Positions 7,959-13,822 of a stretch of DNA of 13,822 nucleotides are shown here, piece after piece. A model generated the notes under the pieces. The model worked only from the letters and a program-made list of their open reading frames with translations, was not told the origin of the DNA and did not search any database. Every line of letters starts with the position of its first letter. Positions within the stretch are counted from its first letter, which is position 1. The DNA comes from Candidatus Peribacteraceae bacterium. Its GTDB lineage: Bacteria > Patescibacteriota > Gracilibacteria > Peribacterales > Peribacteraceae. The DNA lies in NCBI GenBank assembly GCA_018062585.1, contig JAGORY010000013.1, positions 6,283-20,104 of the forward strand, written 5' to 3'. The translations under genes were made by a program, and so were the position numbers.

Positions 7959-8836
7959 AGGGTTGTGAGGTAGGTGCGAAGCCAGTCTTTGACGTCGGTT
8001 TTTGCTGTCCAACCGAGGAGCTCTTTTGCCTTTGTTACATCCGCGAGGTGCTCATCGAGGTCGAAGCTGCGGCGCGGAATCGTTTCGATCTTATCACTGA
8101 TGATCTCGGCGATTTCGCGGATCGTGTAGTTGTAACCGCCTGCGATGTTGATGATTTCTCCCTTTCCTACTTTGTCCGACTGGATGCCCATCGTGAACGC
8201 CTCCGCGATGTCGCCTGCGTAGACGAAATCCCGTCTGGCGCTGCCGCCATCTTTGGCTTCGGTCTGGGTCACCGGAATTGGTACGCCTTCTTTGAGGCAT
8301 CGAAAGAACTTGGCGAGCACTTGGTCCTGACGCTGGCGTTCGCCGAAGACCTGGAACAGGCGGAAAATGACGGTTGGGAGGCCGTTATCGGCGTAGTACG
8401 TGAGGTACCTTTCCATCGAATACTTCTGGAGCGAGTACGGCTCACCAGGGAACGCGGGCATGCTTTCTTTCCACGGGAGCTCCTGCTTGCCGTACAGCGA
8501 CGCCGTGGACGGATACAGGAACTTCTTCACTTTCGCGATTTTGCTGAGCTCCAGCATCTTTACTCCAAGATCGAGGTTGTTGTACGTCGTGCCGACCGGA
8601 TCCTTCATACAGCTCGGTATACTCGTCTCGAATGCCAAGTGAATGACGTAGTCCATGCCTTCGACAGACTCCAAGTCATCGATGTCCTTCTGGATGAATT
8701 CGAAGGTCGGAGCGGGAGCAATGTAGGTGCACGGCAAACGATCAAGGCCCACGACGTGATACCCCGCCTTCATAAGGTAGGGGATCATGTGCGAAGCGAT
8801 GAATCCGGAGGCGCCGGTCACAAGAACTTTTTCCAT
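7955..8836 (-). CDS. Extended SDR: NAD-dependent sugar-nucleotide epimerase/dehydratase
   Basis: 293 residues. The N-terminal dinucleotide-binding motif TGASGFIASH (7-16) is the extended-SDR GxxGxxx pattern, with Ala where Gly is usual at the third position. An active-site Ser/Thr segment STASLYG lies at 110-116 and the catalytic YSLQK pair Tyr134/Lys138 is present. The family changes sugar nucleotides by epimerisation, dehydration or reduction through a 4-keto intermediate. It lies between asnB copy 3 (19 bases upstream) and the C-methyltransferase (ATGA overlap downstream). The overlap suggests it acts on the same sugar, either before or after C-methylation (inference). The ATG at 8836 has no Shine-Dalgarno sequence; a perfect TATAAT lies 18 bases upstream. 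The exact reaction cannot be assigned. Confidence 0.9.
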   Translation of the reverse strand: MEKVLVTGASGFIASHMIPYLMKAGYHVVGLDRLPCTYIAPAPTFEFIQKDIDDLESVEGMDYVIHLAFETSIPSCMKDPVGTTYNNLDLGVKMLELSKIAKVKKFLYPSTASLYGKQELPWKESMPAFPGEPYSLQKYSMERYLTYYADNGLPTVIFRLFQVFGERQRQDQVLAKFFRCLKEGVPIPVTQTEAKDGGSARRDFVYAGDIAEAFTMGIQSDKVGKGEIINIAGGYNYTIREIAEIISDKIETIPRRSFDLDEHLADVTKAKELLGWTAKTDVKDWLRTYLTTL

Positions 8837-8854
8837 GCAAAAGTGGGTGGCGGG

Positions 8855-8860
8855 ATTATA
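8855..8860 (-). promoter_or_regulatory. Perfect TATAAT -10 box overlapping the asnB copy 3 stop codon
   Basis: TATAAT on the minus strand contains the TAA stop of asnB copy 3 (8858-8856). Transcription starting seven bases below would give a leader of about 12 bases, ACCCACTTTTGC, before the SDR ATG at 8836. This would be an internal promoter feeding the SDR, C-methyltransferase and glycosyltransferase separately from asnB copy 3. No strong -35 box was seen, so the match could be partly fortuitous. Confidence 0.45.
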
Positions 8861-10448
8861 GCGCGGGAACGGCCACGGGGGTGCCCATTTTTTTATTCAT
8901 GACGCGCTGAGAGGGGGGACTACCGAAGTCGATCTTTTTCCACGTGTCTTTGAGGAAGCTGAAGTAGTGGGTTCTGTCCCAGCCGGAGCGGTTTTTCCAG
9001 ATGTTGTACGGGACCGACATGCCCTGCTTCTCCATCTCAAGAGCCTTCCTTAAGCCCTTCTTCTCGGCAAGACGCCGAAGCATCACCTTTTGCTCGAGCC
9101 CGCGGATCTTCAGCGAGGGGGGGAGGCTGAAGCCAAACTCGATGAGGCGTCTATCGAGGAACGGGCAGCGGTTTTCGATGCCGAATGCGCCGGCCATGCG
9201 ATCTCCCATTTGGAGAAGACTTGGAAAGACCAGCTTGAAGTCGGCAAATCCCATCGCGTGGACTGGGTCCTTGAACATCTCGAAGTAAGGCCTGAGTTTC
9301 TCGCGGACGAACTCTACGTATGTGTCGTTTCGGGCGGTGATTTTGGCGAACGCTCCTAAGTAATCGCGCTTCCCATAGTGCCGACCGAACATCTCGTCGT
9401 ACGATGGAAACGCGGTCCTGAGTTCTGCTTCGCGCGCGACGGGGAGATAACGGACGTAGCCGCCGAAGAGTTCATCGGCTCCTTCACCCGAGAGGATGAC
9501 ACGGACGTCTTTCGATGCCGCTTCAGCGAGCTTCCACATGCCAAAAAAACCGAATGATCCGACCGGAAAATCTAGGTGCCGGAGGACCTGCGGGATTTTC
9601 TCAAAAAATTCGTCCTTGAGTCCCGGCTGCTTGTTATCGAAGTAGTACTGATGATCGAAATCGTGCAGTGTTGAAATGATAGAGGAGTCGATACCGCCGG
9701 ATGCGTAGAGTCCGATCGGTACATCGCTCCGGATGCGAAGCTTCACCGCGTCGGCGATGAGAGATTCGAGCTCTTCTTCCGCGGTCGCGAGGTTGATATC
9801 GCGCGGCGTGAATTTCCAATACTCGACGATCTCTTTCTTTCCCGTTGCAAGATCGAACAAAAGGTAATGCGCTGGCGGTACTTCTTCGACGCCTTTCCAG
9901 AGCGTCGTGATGAAACAGTGTTGGAACGCTTCGAAGAAATCATCGTCACGCTCCTCGACGTTCAGGGCCTGCGCGAGCGCTTTGGCTTCGGACGAGAACA
10001 CCAGTTTTTTGCCGTTGTGGACATAGTAGAGCGGTTTCTCGCCACTAATATCGCGTGCGAGCATGAGCTGCTTTTTCGTCGTATCGTAGATCGCACACGC
10101 GAACATGCCGTTCAGGCGATCAAACATTGTTACCCCCCACTGACGCCATGCTTTCAGGAGGACTTCGGTATCGGACGTTGTATGAAAATCCCATCCCAGT
10201 TTCACGAGGTCAGCTTTCAGCTCTAGATAGTTATAAATCTCGCCGTTGTAGCAGAGTACGAAGTTATCCTCGCGATACGGCGCCAGCCCCGGTGATACAA
10301 GGTCGATGATTTTGAGTCTTCCCATCCCGAGTGAGATCCGTTCGTCTTGGTATACGCCGAATTCGTCAGGAGCTCGGTGCGTTTGCACTTCAATCATTTT
10401 TTCGACGCATCCGTTTTCCGGTGGTGTCATGCCGCAGATGCTACACAT
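8856..10448 (-). CDS. asnB: Compact AsnB-family amidotransferase, copy 3
   Basis: 530 residues, about 75-95 shorter than the other two copies. The glutaminase domain is intact: Cys2 (MCSICGM, unlike the usual MCGIAG), HRAPD at 24-28 where HRGPD is usual, YNGEIYNY at 67-74 and SDTEVLL at 92-98. The synthetase domain has SGGIDS at 250-255 and SGEGADELFGGY at 320-331. These two motifs are only 70 residues apart, against 97-105 in the other copies. The shortening removes the part that normally carries the TFTIG-like strand and the GTxHxE element, and a short HQYYFDNKQ segment stands in its place. HLDFPVGSF and later ENRCPFLD remain, so it looks like a real compact subfamily rather than a decayed gene. 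It is first in a four-gene minus-strand unit. The acceptor is unknown; a sugar acid is plausible. Confidence 0.9.
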   Translation of the reverse strand: MCSICGMTPPENGCVEKMIEVQTHRAPDEFGVYQDERISLGMGRLKIIDLVSPGLAPYREDNFVLCYNGEIYNYLELKADLVKLGWDFHTTSDTEVLLKAWRQWGVTMFDRLNGMFACAIYDTTKKQLMLARDISGEKPLYYVHNGKKLVFSSEAKALAQALNVEERDDDFFEAFQHCFITTLWKGVEEVPPAHYLLFDLATGKKEIVEYWKFTPRDINLATAEEELESLIADAVKLRIRSDVPIGLYASGGIDSSIISTLHDFDHQYYFDNKQPGLKDEFFEKIPQVLRHLDFPVGSFGFFGMWKLAEAASKDVRVILSGEGADELFGGYVRYLPVAREAELRTAFPSYDEMFGRHYGKRDYLGAFAKITARNDTYVEFVREKLRPYFEMFKDPVHAMGFADFKLVFPSLLQMGDRMAGAFGIENRCPFLDRRLIEFGFSLPPSLKIRGLEQKVMLRRLAEKKGLRKALEMEKQGMSVPYNIWKNRSGWDRTHYFSFLKDTWKKIDFGSPPSQRVMNKKMGTPVAVPAL

Positions 10449-10464
10449 GGTACGACGGATGAAG

Positions 10465-10487
10465 GTCTCCTTTTCAAAGTGGGAGAC
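10465..10487 (-). promoter_or_regulatory. Hairpin in the asnB copy 3 leader covering a purine-rich AAAAGGAG
   Basis: GTCTCC at 10465-10470 and GGAGAC at 10482-10487 form a perfect six-pair stem with an 11-base loop. Read on the minus strand, the second arm carries the GGAG of AAAAGGAG, the only strong Shine-Dalgarno-like sequence noticed near a gene start. It lies 18 bases before the ATG, too far for normal use, and could be masked in the stem. A regulatory role is inference. Confidence 0.3.
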
Positions 10488-10495
10488 GTGATCGT

Positions 10496-10524
10496 ATTTA
10501 ATCGGTATTATCCACCTTTCTCAA
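10496..10524 (-). promoter_or_regulatory. Candidate promoter of asnB copy 3 (TTGAGA, 17 bases, TTAAAT)
   Basis: On the minus strand TTGAGA (10524-10519) is followed after 17 bases by TTAAAT (10501-10496), giving a leader of about 40 bases that contains the hairpin. A GATAAT at 10512-10507 is an alternative -10. This is the only gene start here with a normal-length leader. Confidence 0.35.
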
Positions 10525-10549
10525 GGTAAAAACGGCCCAATTCCGCAAT

Positions 10550-10579
10550 TTGCTGCGCACTGACGCCTGCTGTTATATT
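10550..10579 (+). promoter_or_regulatory. Candidate promoter of the plus-strand membrane protein gene (TTGCTG, 18 bases, TATATT)
   Basis: TTGCTG at 10550-10555 and TATATT at 10574-10579 are spaced by 18 bases. The box ends nine bases before the ATG at 10589, so the leader would be about three bases. The 140-base gap 10449-10588 therefore holds two divergent promoters and nothing else recognised. Confidence 0.4.
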
Positions 10580-10588
10580 GGCTCGGCA

Positions 10589-12349
10589 ATGTTCGCCTCT
10601 CCCACTTCACTTGGTACCTACCGCAGAGGCGACAGGTTTTTTCCGGTTGGAGTGTTGTTGCTCGCCTTCCTTTTTGGATGTGCCGTCGTTCTGCCGAATG
10701 CCATACAGCGTATCGACGGTCAGTACCCCTTTCAGGGGATCGAAATCATGCCGAATGACGCAGAAACATATTACGCCGTTCGGTTTCATGAAATCTTCGA
10801 CGGACATCCGGGACTCGGCAATGCCTATCTCTCCGCTCCGAAAGACCAGCCATCCATCCAGCCGCCGATTCCCGAGTGGACGCTCGCGACGCTGTCTCGA
10901 CTCTCACCATTCGAACCCGCGCTCAATTTTATTCTTCTCAAGGGTCTCTGCGCATTCGCTGTTTTCATGATCGCATTTCTGCTCGCGAATTCTTTGACGA
11001 GCAGGCGCCATGAATCACTCGTGGCTGTTACCGTGATGCTCTTTGCGGCTGCTGCGTTTAGCGCGCCGTGGAATCTTCTGGATCTGCTTTCCTCGGGTTC
11101 GTTCGCGGTATTTGGATGGCTCCGGTTCGCCCGTCCGATCAACCCACTGTGGACGATGCCGTGGGTGTATCTCACGATCTTCTTTCTCTCGAAGTGGGTG
11201 CGGAAGGCCGATGTTCTCTGGATCGTACTCGCTGCATGTACGACATCTTTGGTTCTGTACGCCTATTTCTACGCTTGGACGTATCTTCTCACGGTCGTAG
11301 GAATCCTTTTCCTTTGGTACGCGTGGCACAAGGATACGAAGCGACTCCTCCATATCGTTCTTTTCTTCGGGATTTTTGCGCTCCTTGGGAGCATCTACTT
11401 CCTGCATCTCGCGGAACTTATGCAACATCCGTGGTACCTCGCGACGTCACGTCGGCAGGGCCTCGTTCCTTCTCGCGAGCCTGTCATCGGAGCATGGATC
11501 ATCGCACTGATTCTTCTTGCGATCTTCGGAAAACGCATCGCTTGGAAAGAGCAGTGGCCGCTCGCAATCGCACTCGCACTCGGAGGACTGATCGCGATGA
11601 ATCACCAGCTCATTACCGGTCAGCATCTGTTCCCCGAGCACTACCATTGGTACTTCGTGCAGCCGCTTGGCACTCTCTGTATGACACTCGTCGTTCTACT
11701 CCTCTGTCGTGAGCGGTTTCGCGCGGGATGGTATCGCGGTGTACTCATCACAACCGTCGTCCTTGCGGTCATTTTCGGTTTCATGCAACAGCGGGACTCG
11801 TACGCAACATACGGCGCCGATTGGGGTAAGAAGCAGGTGTATGCACCCGTTTTGGCGTTTGCCGAGAAAAATCTTCCGTCTGATTCCGTCGTGCATTCCT
11901 TGGACAATTCATTGGTCGATCTTCTACCGGTCTACACGTCCATGAACGTCTACACATTTTCGCAGGCGATGAACTATCTCGTCTCAACCGAACGCATTCG
12001 CGACTCCTTTTTCTTCACACTCTGGCTCAAGGGGCTGACGCCCGAGGAAGCACGTACCCAGTTCCCGACGACAATGCGATGGACGGTGGGGTCCAGTATC
12101 TACGCGGGTTACTATCGCGAACTCGGCGGAGGCTATGACGCCTTACCTGCCGATGTCGTCATGCAGCACGTACAAGATTACGAAAAGTACTATGCTCTGT
12201 CATTTGCAGAAAAGTTGCACAAGTATCCGCTCGATTACATGATCGTGACGCCGGTTGATAACCGGACCACCCAATATCAGCAGCTCCTTGAAGGCGGCGC
12301 GGAGATCTATGCAGCAGACGGTTACCGCATTATCGCGATCAAAAAATAG
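10589..12349 (+). CDS. Large polytopic membrane protein with soluble C-terminal domain, GT-C-like, unassigned
   Basis: 586 residues. A first membrane helix lies at about 17-36, followed by an outside loop with NDAETYYAVRFHE (56-68) and a Pro-rich SIQPPIPEW end. Then come about nine to eleven more helices to about residue 400. The last 180 or so residues are mainly soluble, with YAPVLAFAEKNLPSD, VDLLPVYTSMNVYTF and a final DYMIVTPVDN segment. An acidic first loop followed by many helices and a C-terminal soluble domain is the general plan of GT-C glycosyltransferases and of related YfhO-like proteins, but no decisive signature was recognised. It probably handles a lipid-linked sugar on the outer face. 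The ATG at 10589 is chosen over a TTG 13 codons earlier because the latter lies in the promoter and adds a non-helical CC-containing piece. It is alone on the plus strand and converges on an SDR gene with 26 bases between them. Confidence 0.7.
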   Translation: MFASPTSLGTYRRGDRFFPVGVLLLAFLFGCAVVLPNAIQRIDGQYPFQGIEIMPNDAETYYAVRFHEIFDGHPGLGNAYLSAPKDQPSIQPPIPEWTLATLSRLSPFEPALNFILLKGLCAFAVFMIAFLLANSLTSRRHESLVAVTVMLFAAAAFSAPWNLLDLLSSGSFAVFGWLRFARPINPLWTMPWVYLTIFFLSKWVRKADVLWIVLAACTTSLVLYAYFYAWTYLLTVVGILFLWYAWHKDTKRLLHIVLFFGIFALLGSIYFLHLAELMQHPWYLATSRRQGLVPSREPVIGAWIIALILLAIFGKRIAWKEQWPLAIALALGGLIAMNHQLITGQHLFPEHYHWYFVQPLGTLCMTLVVLLLCRERFRAGWYRGVLITTVVLAVIFGFMQQRDSYATYGADWGKKQVYAPVLAFAEKNLPSDSVVHSLDNSLVDLLPVYTSMNVYTFSQAMNYLVSTERIRDSFFFTLWLKGLTPEEARTQFPTTMRWTVGSSIYAGYYRELGGGYDALPADVVMQHVQDYEKYYALSFAEKLHKYPLDYMIVTPVDNRTTQYQQLLEGGAEIYAADGYRIIAIKK

Positions 12350-12375
12350 TCGTAGACCTCGGTGGTGGACGCTGG

Positions 12376-13323
12376 TTAGGCTCGCATTCCTTCTGCCGCA
12401 TACTGCATGCGTTCACAGGCGAATGTTTCTGCGATGCCCTCGGGGAGGCTAATACGGTTTGCTGCTCGAGTATGTTGTAGCACGCCCGATGAAAAACGCA
12501 TGCGATGTGGGTAGGCAGCTCCAAGTGCATTTGAGCCCGTCACGAGAAGCGGAGTGCGGCGCGTGATCCGTTTAAAAAGCCCCACGATCGCGGCGATGGT
12601 TGCCGGCTCTTCCGAGGCAATGATCTTGATGACGATCTCGCCGGATTTCACGCACGCCGATGCATTGAGGAAGTCCGCGGCACCGTCGCTCGCATGGAGA
12701 TAATCTCGCATCGTATCAAAGGGCACGAAGATGTGAATGGGCGTGTGGGTCAGCATGCAACGAGCGATGTGCGTGAGTAAGCCCTGCTTCTTGGTGCGGG
12801 ACTGGCCCGGTCCGTACAGGTTGGCGATACGCGCGATAAGGACTCCGCGGGTCACGCTCACGGACGCTTTGAGGAGTTCCTCCTGTTGCAGTTTTCCGCG
12901 TCCGTATGCCATTGTCGGAGCAACGGGTGTCATCTCCGTGATCGTATCATCCGTCGATCCCGCGTACACGCCACCGGCGGAACTGGAGAATCCCAGAACG
13001 CCCGCGATGGTCTTTAGCTCCGGATCGGCATCCAAAATCCGGAGAAACCGCGCCAGATTTGCGGTCTCTTGGGCCATATCATCATCGGTACTACTCATGA
13101 TGCCGCGGCCGGCTGTCCAAAAGAGGCGATACCGATCACATGTCTTTGCGATCTCCCGAAATGATGTGACCGCGGTAGTGAATTCGAGCTCGAGCTTCGC
13201 AGGATCGTTCCATGAAAAACGAGGTGGTACGAACAGATGAGCGTCGGGATAATCCGTCCGTATGCGCGATTCGAGTGAGGAGCCGAGGAGGCCGCGCCCG
13301 ACAATCCAGATCGCTTCTTTCAT
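12376..13323 (-). CDS. NAD(P)-dependent SDR, sugar-nucleotide epimerase/dehydratase-like (second SDR)
   Basis: 315 residues. The N-terminal GxGxxG appears as VGRGLLGSS at 8-16. An active-site Ser region FSSSAGGVY lies at 112-120, the catalytic pair Tyr140/Lys144 sits in YGRGK, and ANLYGPGQ follows. This is the atypical/extended SDR pattern of the WcaG group, which reduces, epimerises or dehydrates sugar nucleotides, or sugars on a carrier. The start is placed at the ATG of MKEAIWIVG (13323), which shares ATGA with the stop of the upstream glycosyltransferase and puts the Rossmann strand at the N-terminus. A start 52 codons earlier would read out of frame through that gene and give a His/Arg-rich sequence typical of a shadow frame. 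It is likely co-translated with the glycosyltransferase. The substrate is unknown. Confidence 0.85.
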   Translation of the reverse strand: MKEAIWIVGRGLLGSSLESRIRTDYPDAHLFVPPRFSWNDPAKLELEFTTAVTSFREIAKTCDRYRLFWTAGRGIMSSTDDDMAQETANLARFLRILDADPELKTIAGVLGFSSSAGGVYAGSTDDTITEMTPVAPTMAYGRGKLQQEELLKASVSVTRGVLIARIANLYGPGQSRTKKQGLLTHIARCMLTHTPIHIFVPFDTMRDYLHASDGAADFLNASACVKSGEIVIKIIASEEPATIAAIVGLFKRITRRTPLLVTGSNALGAAYPHRMRFSSGVLQHTRAANRISLPEGIAETFACERMQYAAEGMRA

Positions 13324-13822
13324 GACCTGCGACGAGGAGGAGTGGGACGAGTCGAGACGACGTAGAGCGGACGACCCATGACGATGGACATCGTGACCGC
13401 CATATATTCCGCGATGACGCCGAGCGACATGAGGATGCAGCCCGAGAAAAACGCGACGACTATAACGATAGATGCCCAACCTTGGACTGGTACCGCCAGC
13501 CAGAATTTTGCATACACAGCATATCCGGCAATGAAGATGGCGAGGATGAGTGAACCGAAACCCATGAGTGTAATGAGCCGGAGAGGACGCGTGCCTGACG
13601 TGAGGAGCAGCTGCCAGAAGTGGGCGAAGAGTTTCCGGAATGAATACCCGGAAGGTCTATCCTGTTCGCGCCGCAGGAGGACGGGTGAGCGGCTAACTCG
13701 GGCCGTGATCCAGAACAACGCGACATCGAGGAAGACGCCATTGCCACAGTACGCCGCAAGGCTACGAGCTATGTCTCCGCGAACTAGGCGAAAACTATTG
13801 AAGTGGCCGATCTCTCGGTTGC
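13320..13822 (-). CDS. Family 2 glycosyltransferase with two C-terminal membrane helices (GtrB/DPM1-like), 5' end cut by the window
   Basis: The last 166 codons are in the window. The frame has no stop up to the right edge, so the true start lies beyond 13822. An apparent start at 13718 is only an internal TTG leucine. The visible N-terminal part reads REIGHFNSFRLVRGD, the acceptor-side 'FR' region of family 2 enzymes, followed by SPVLLRREQDRPSGYS, close to the R.xGxSk..kl segment of polyprenyl-phosphate glycosyltransferases. Two membrane helices follow, around ITLMGFGSLILAIFIAGY and ASIVIVVAFFSGCILMSL. After them comes the typical end, AEYM then MGRPLYVV. These enzymes move a sugar from a nucleotide donor to undecaprenyl phosphate on the inner membrane face. 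The stop overlaps the start of the second SDR by ATGA. The sugar is unknown. Confidence 0.82.
   Translation of the reverse strand, partial: NREIGHFNSFRLVRGDIARSLAAYCGNGVFLDVALFWITARVSRSPVLLRREQDRPSGYSFRKLFAHFWQLLLTSGTRPLRLITLMGFGSLILAIFIAGYAVYAKFWLAVPVQGWASIVIVVAFFSGCILMSLGVIAEYMAVTMSIVMGRPLYVVSTRPTPPRRRS

Noticed and set aside
6810..7973. Long plus-strand open frame (387 codons) opposite the C-methyltransferase
   Set aside because: It is the mirror frame of a gene with clear motifs. Its translation is Val/Asp/Glu-rich without domains, and there is no start signal.
8048..8902. Plus-strand open frame (284 codons) opposite the first SDR
   Set aside because: It is an antisense shadow of a well-supported gene, with no recognisable motifs and an end running into the asnB copy 3 3' region.
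12350..12375. Possible terminator between the convergent membrane protein and SDR genes
   Set aside because: No hairpin with a T run is visible in the 26 bases.
13324..13479. 52-codon N-terminal extension of the second SDR
   Set aside because: It overlaps the glycosyltransferase in another frame and is His/Arg-rich. The Rossmann motif begins right after the ATG at 13323.

Overview
The window is a surface-glycan (polysaccharide or glycoprotein glycan) biosynthesis region from a bacterium. It holds eleven protein genes, two of them cut by the window edges. No RNA gene, insertion sequence, CRISPR array or long repeat was seen. Coding density is very high: there are no gene-free stretches over 300 bases and the largest gap is 140. 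The G+C content looks slightly above half by eye. TGA is used as a stop and TGG as tryptophan, so the standard bacterial code applies. Shine-Dalgarno sequences are almost absent. Several starts lie only 6-12 bases below a TATAAT-like box, which suggests leaderless or nearly leaderless mRNAs. The gene content and style would fit a Patescibacteria/CPR-type genome, but no phylogenetic marker is present and that assignment is only a guess.

Layout, left to right. (1) Minus strand, 2722 down to 1: a SAM-dependent methyltransferase, then an AsnB-type amidotransferase (asnB copy 1), then the first 32 codons of a membrane protein, probably an oligosaccharide flippase. (2) Plus strand, 2798-5915: asnB copy 2 followed 4 bases later by a polytopic GT-C-like glycosyltransferase. 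It diverges from unit 1 over 75 bases that carry two facing promoters. (3) Minus strand, 10448 down to 5929: asnB copy 3, an extended short-chain dehydrogenase/reductase (SDR), a zinc-finger C-methyltransferase of the TylC3/TcaB9 type, and a cytosolic family 2 glycosyltransferase. (4) Plus strand, 10589-12349: a large polytopic membrane protein diverging from asnB copy 3. (5) Minus strand, 13822 down to 12376: the C-terminal part of a family 2 glycosyltransferase with two membrane segments, overlapped by a second SDR.

How the parts may work together (inference). The SDRs and the C-methyltransferase would make or modify activated sugars. The family 2 glycosyltransferases would load sugars onto lipid carriers or acceptors. 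The polytopic proteins would transfer sugars on the outer face, and the flippase would export lipid-linked units. The striking point is three clearly different glutamine-dependent AsnB-family amidotransferases within about 10.4 kb. In glycan loci such enzymes are known to convert sugar uronic acids to uronamides, so the cluster may build a glycan amidated at more than one position.
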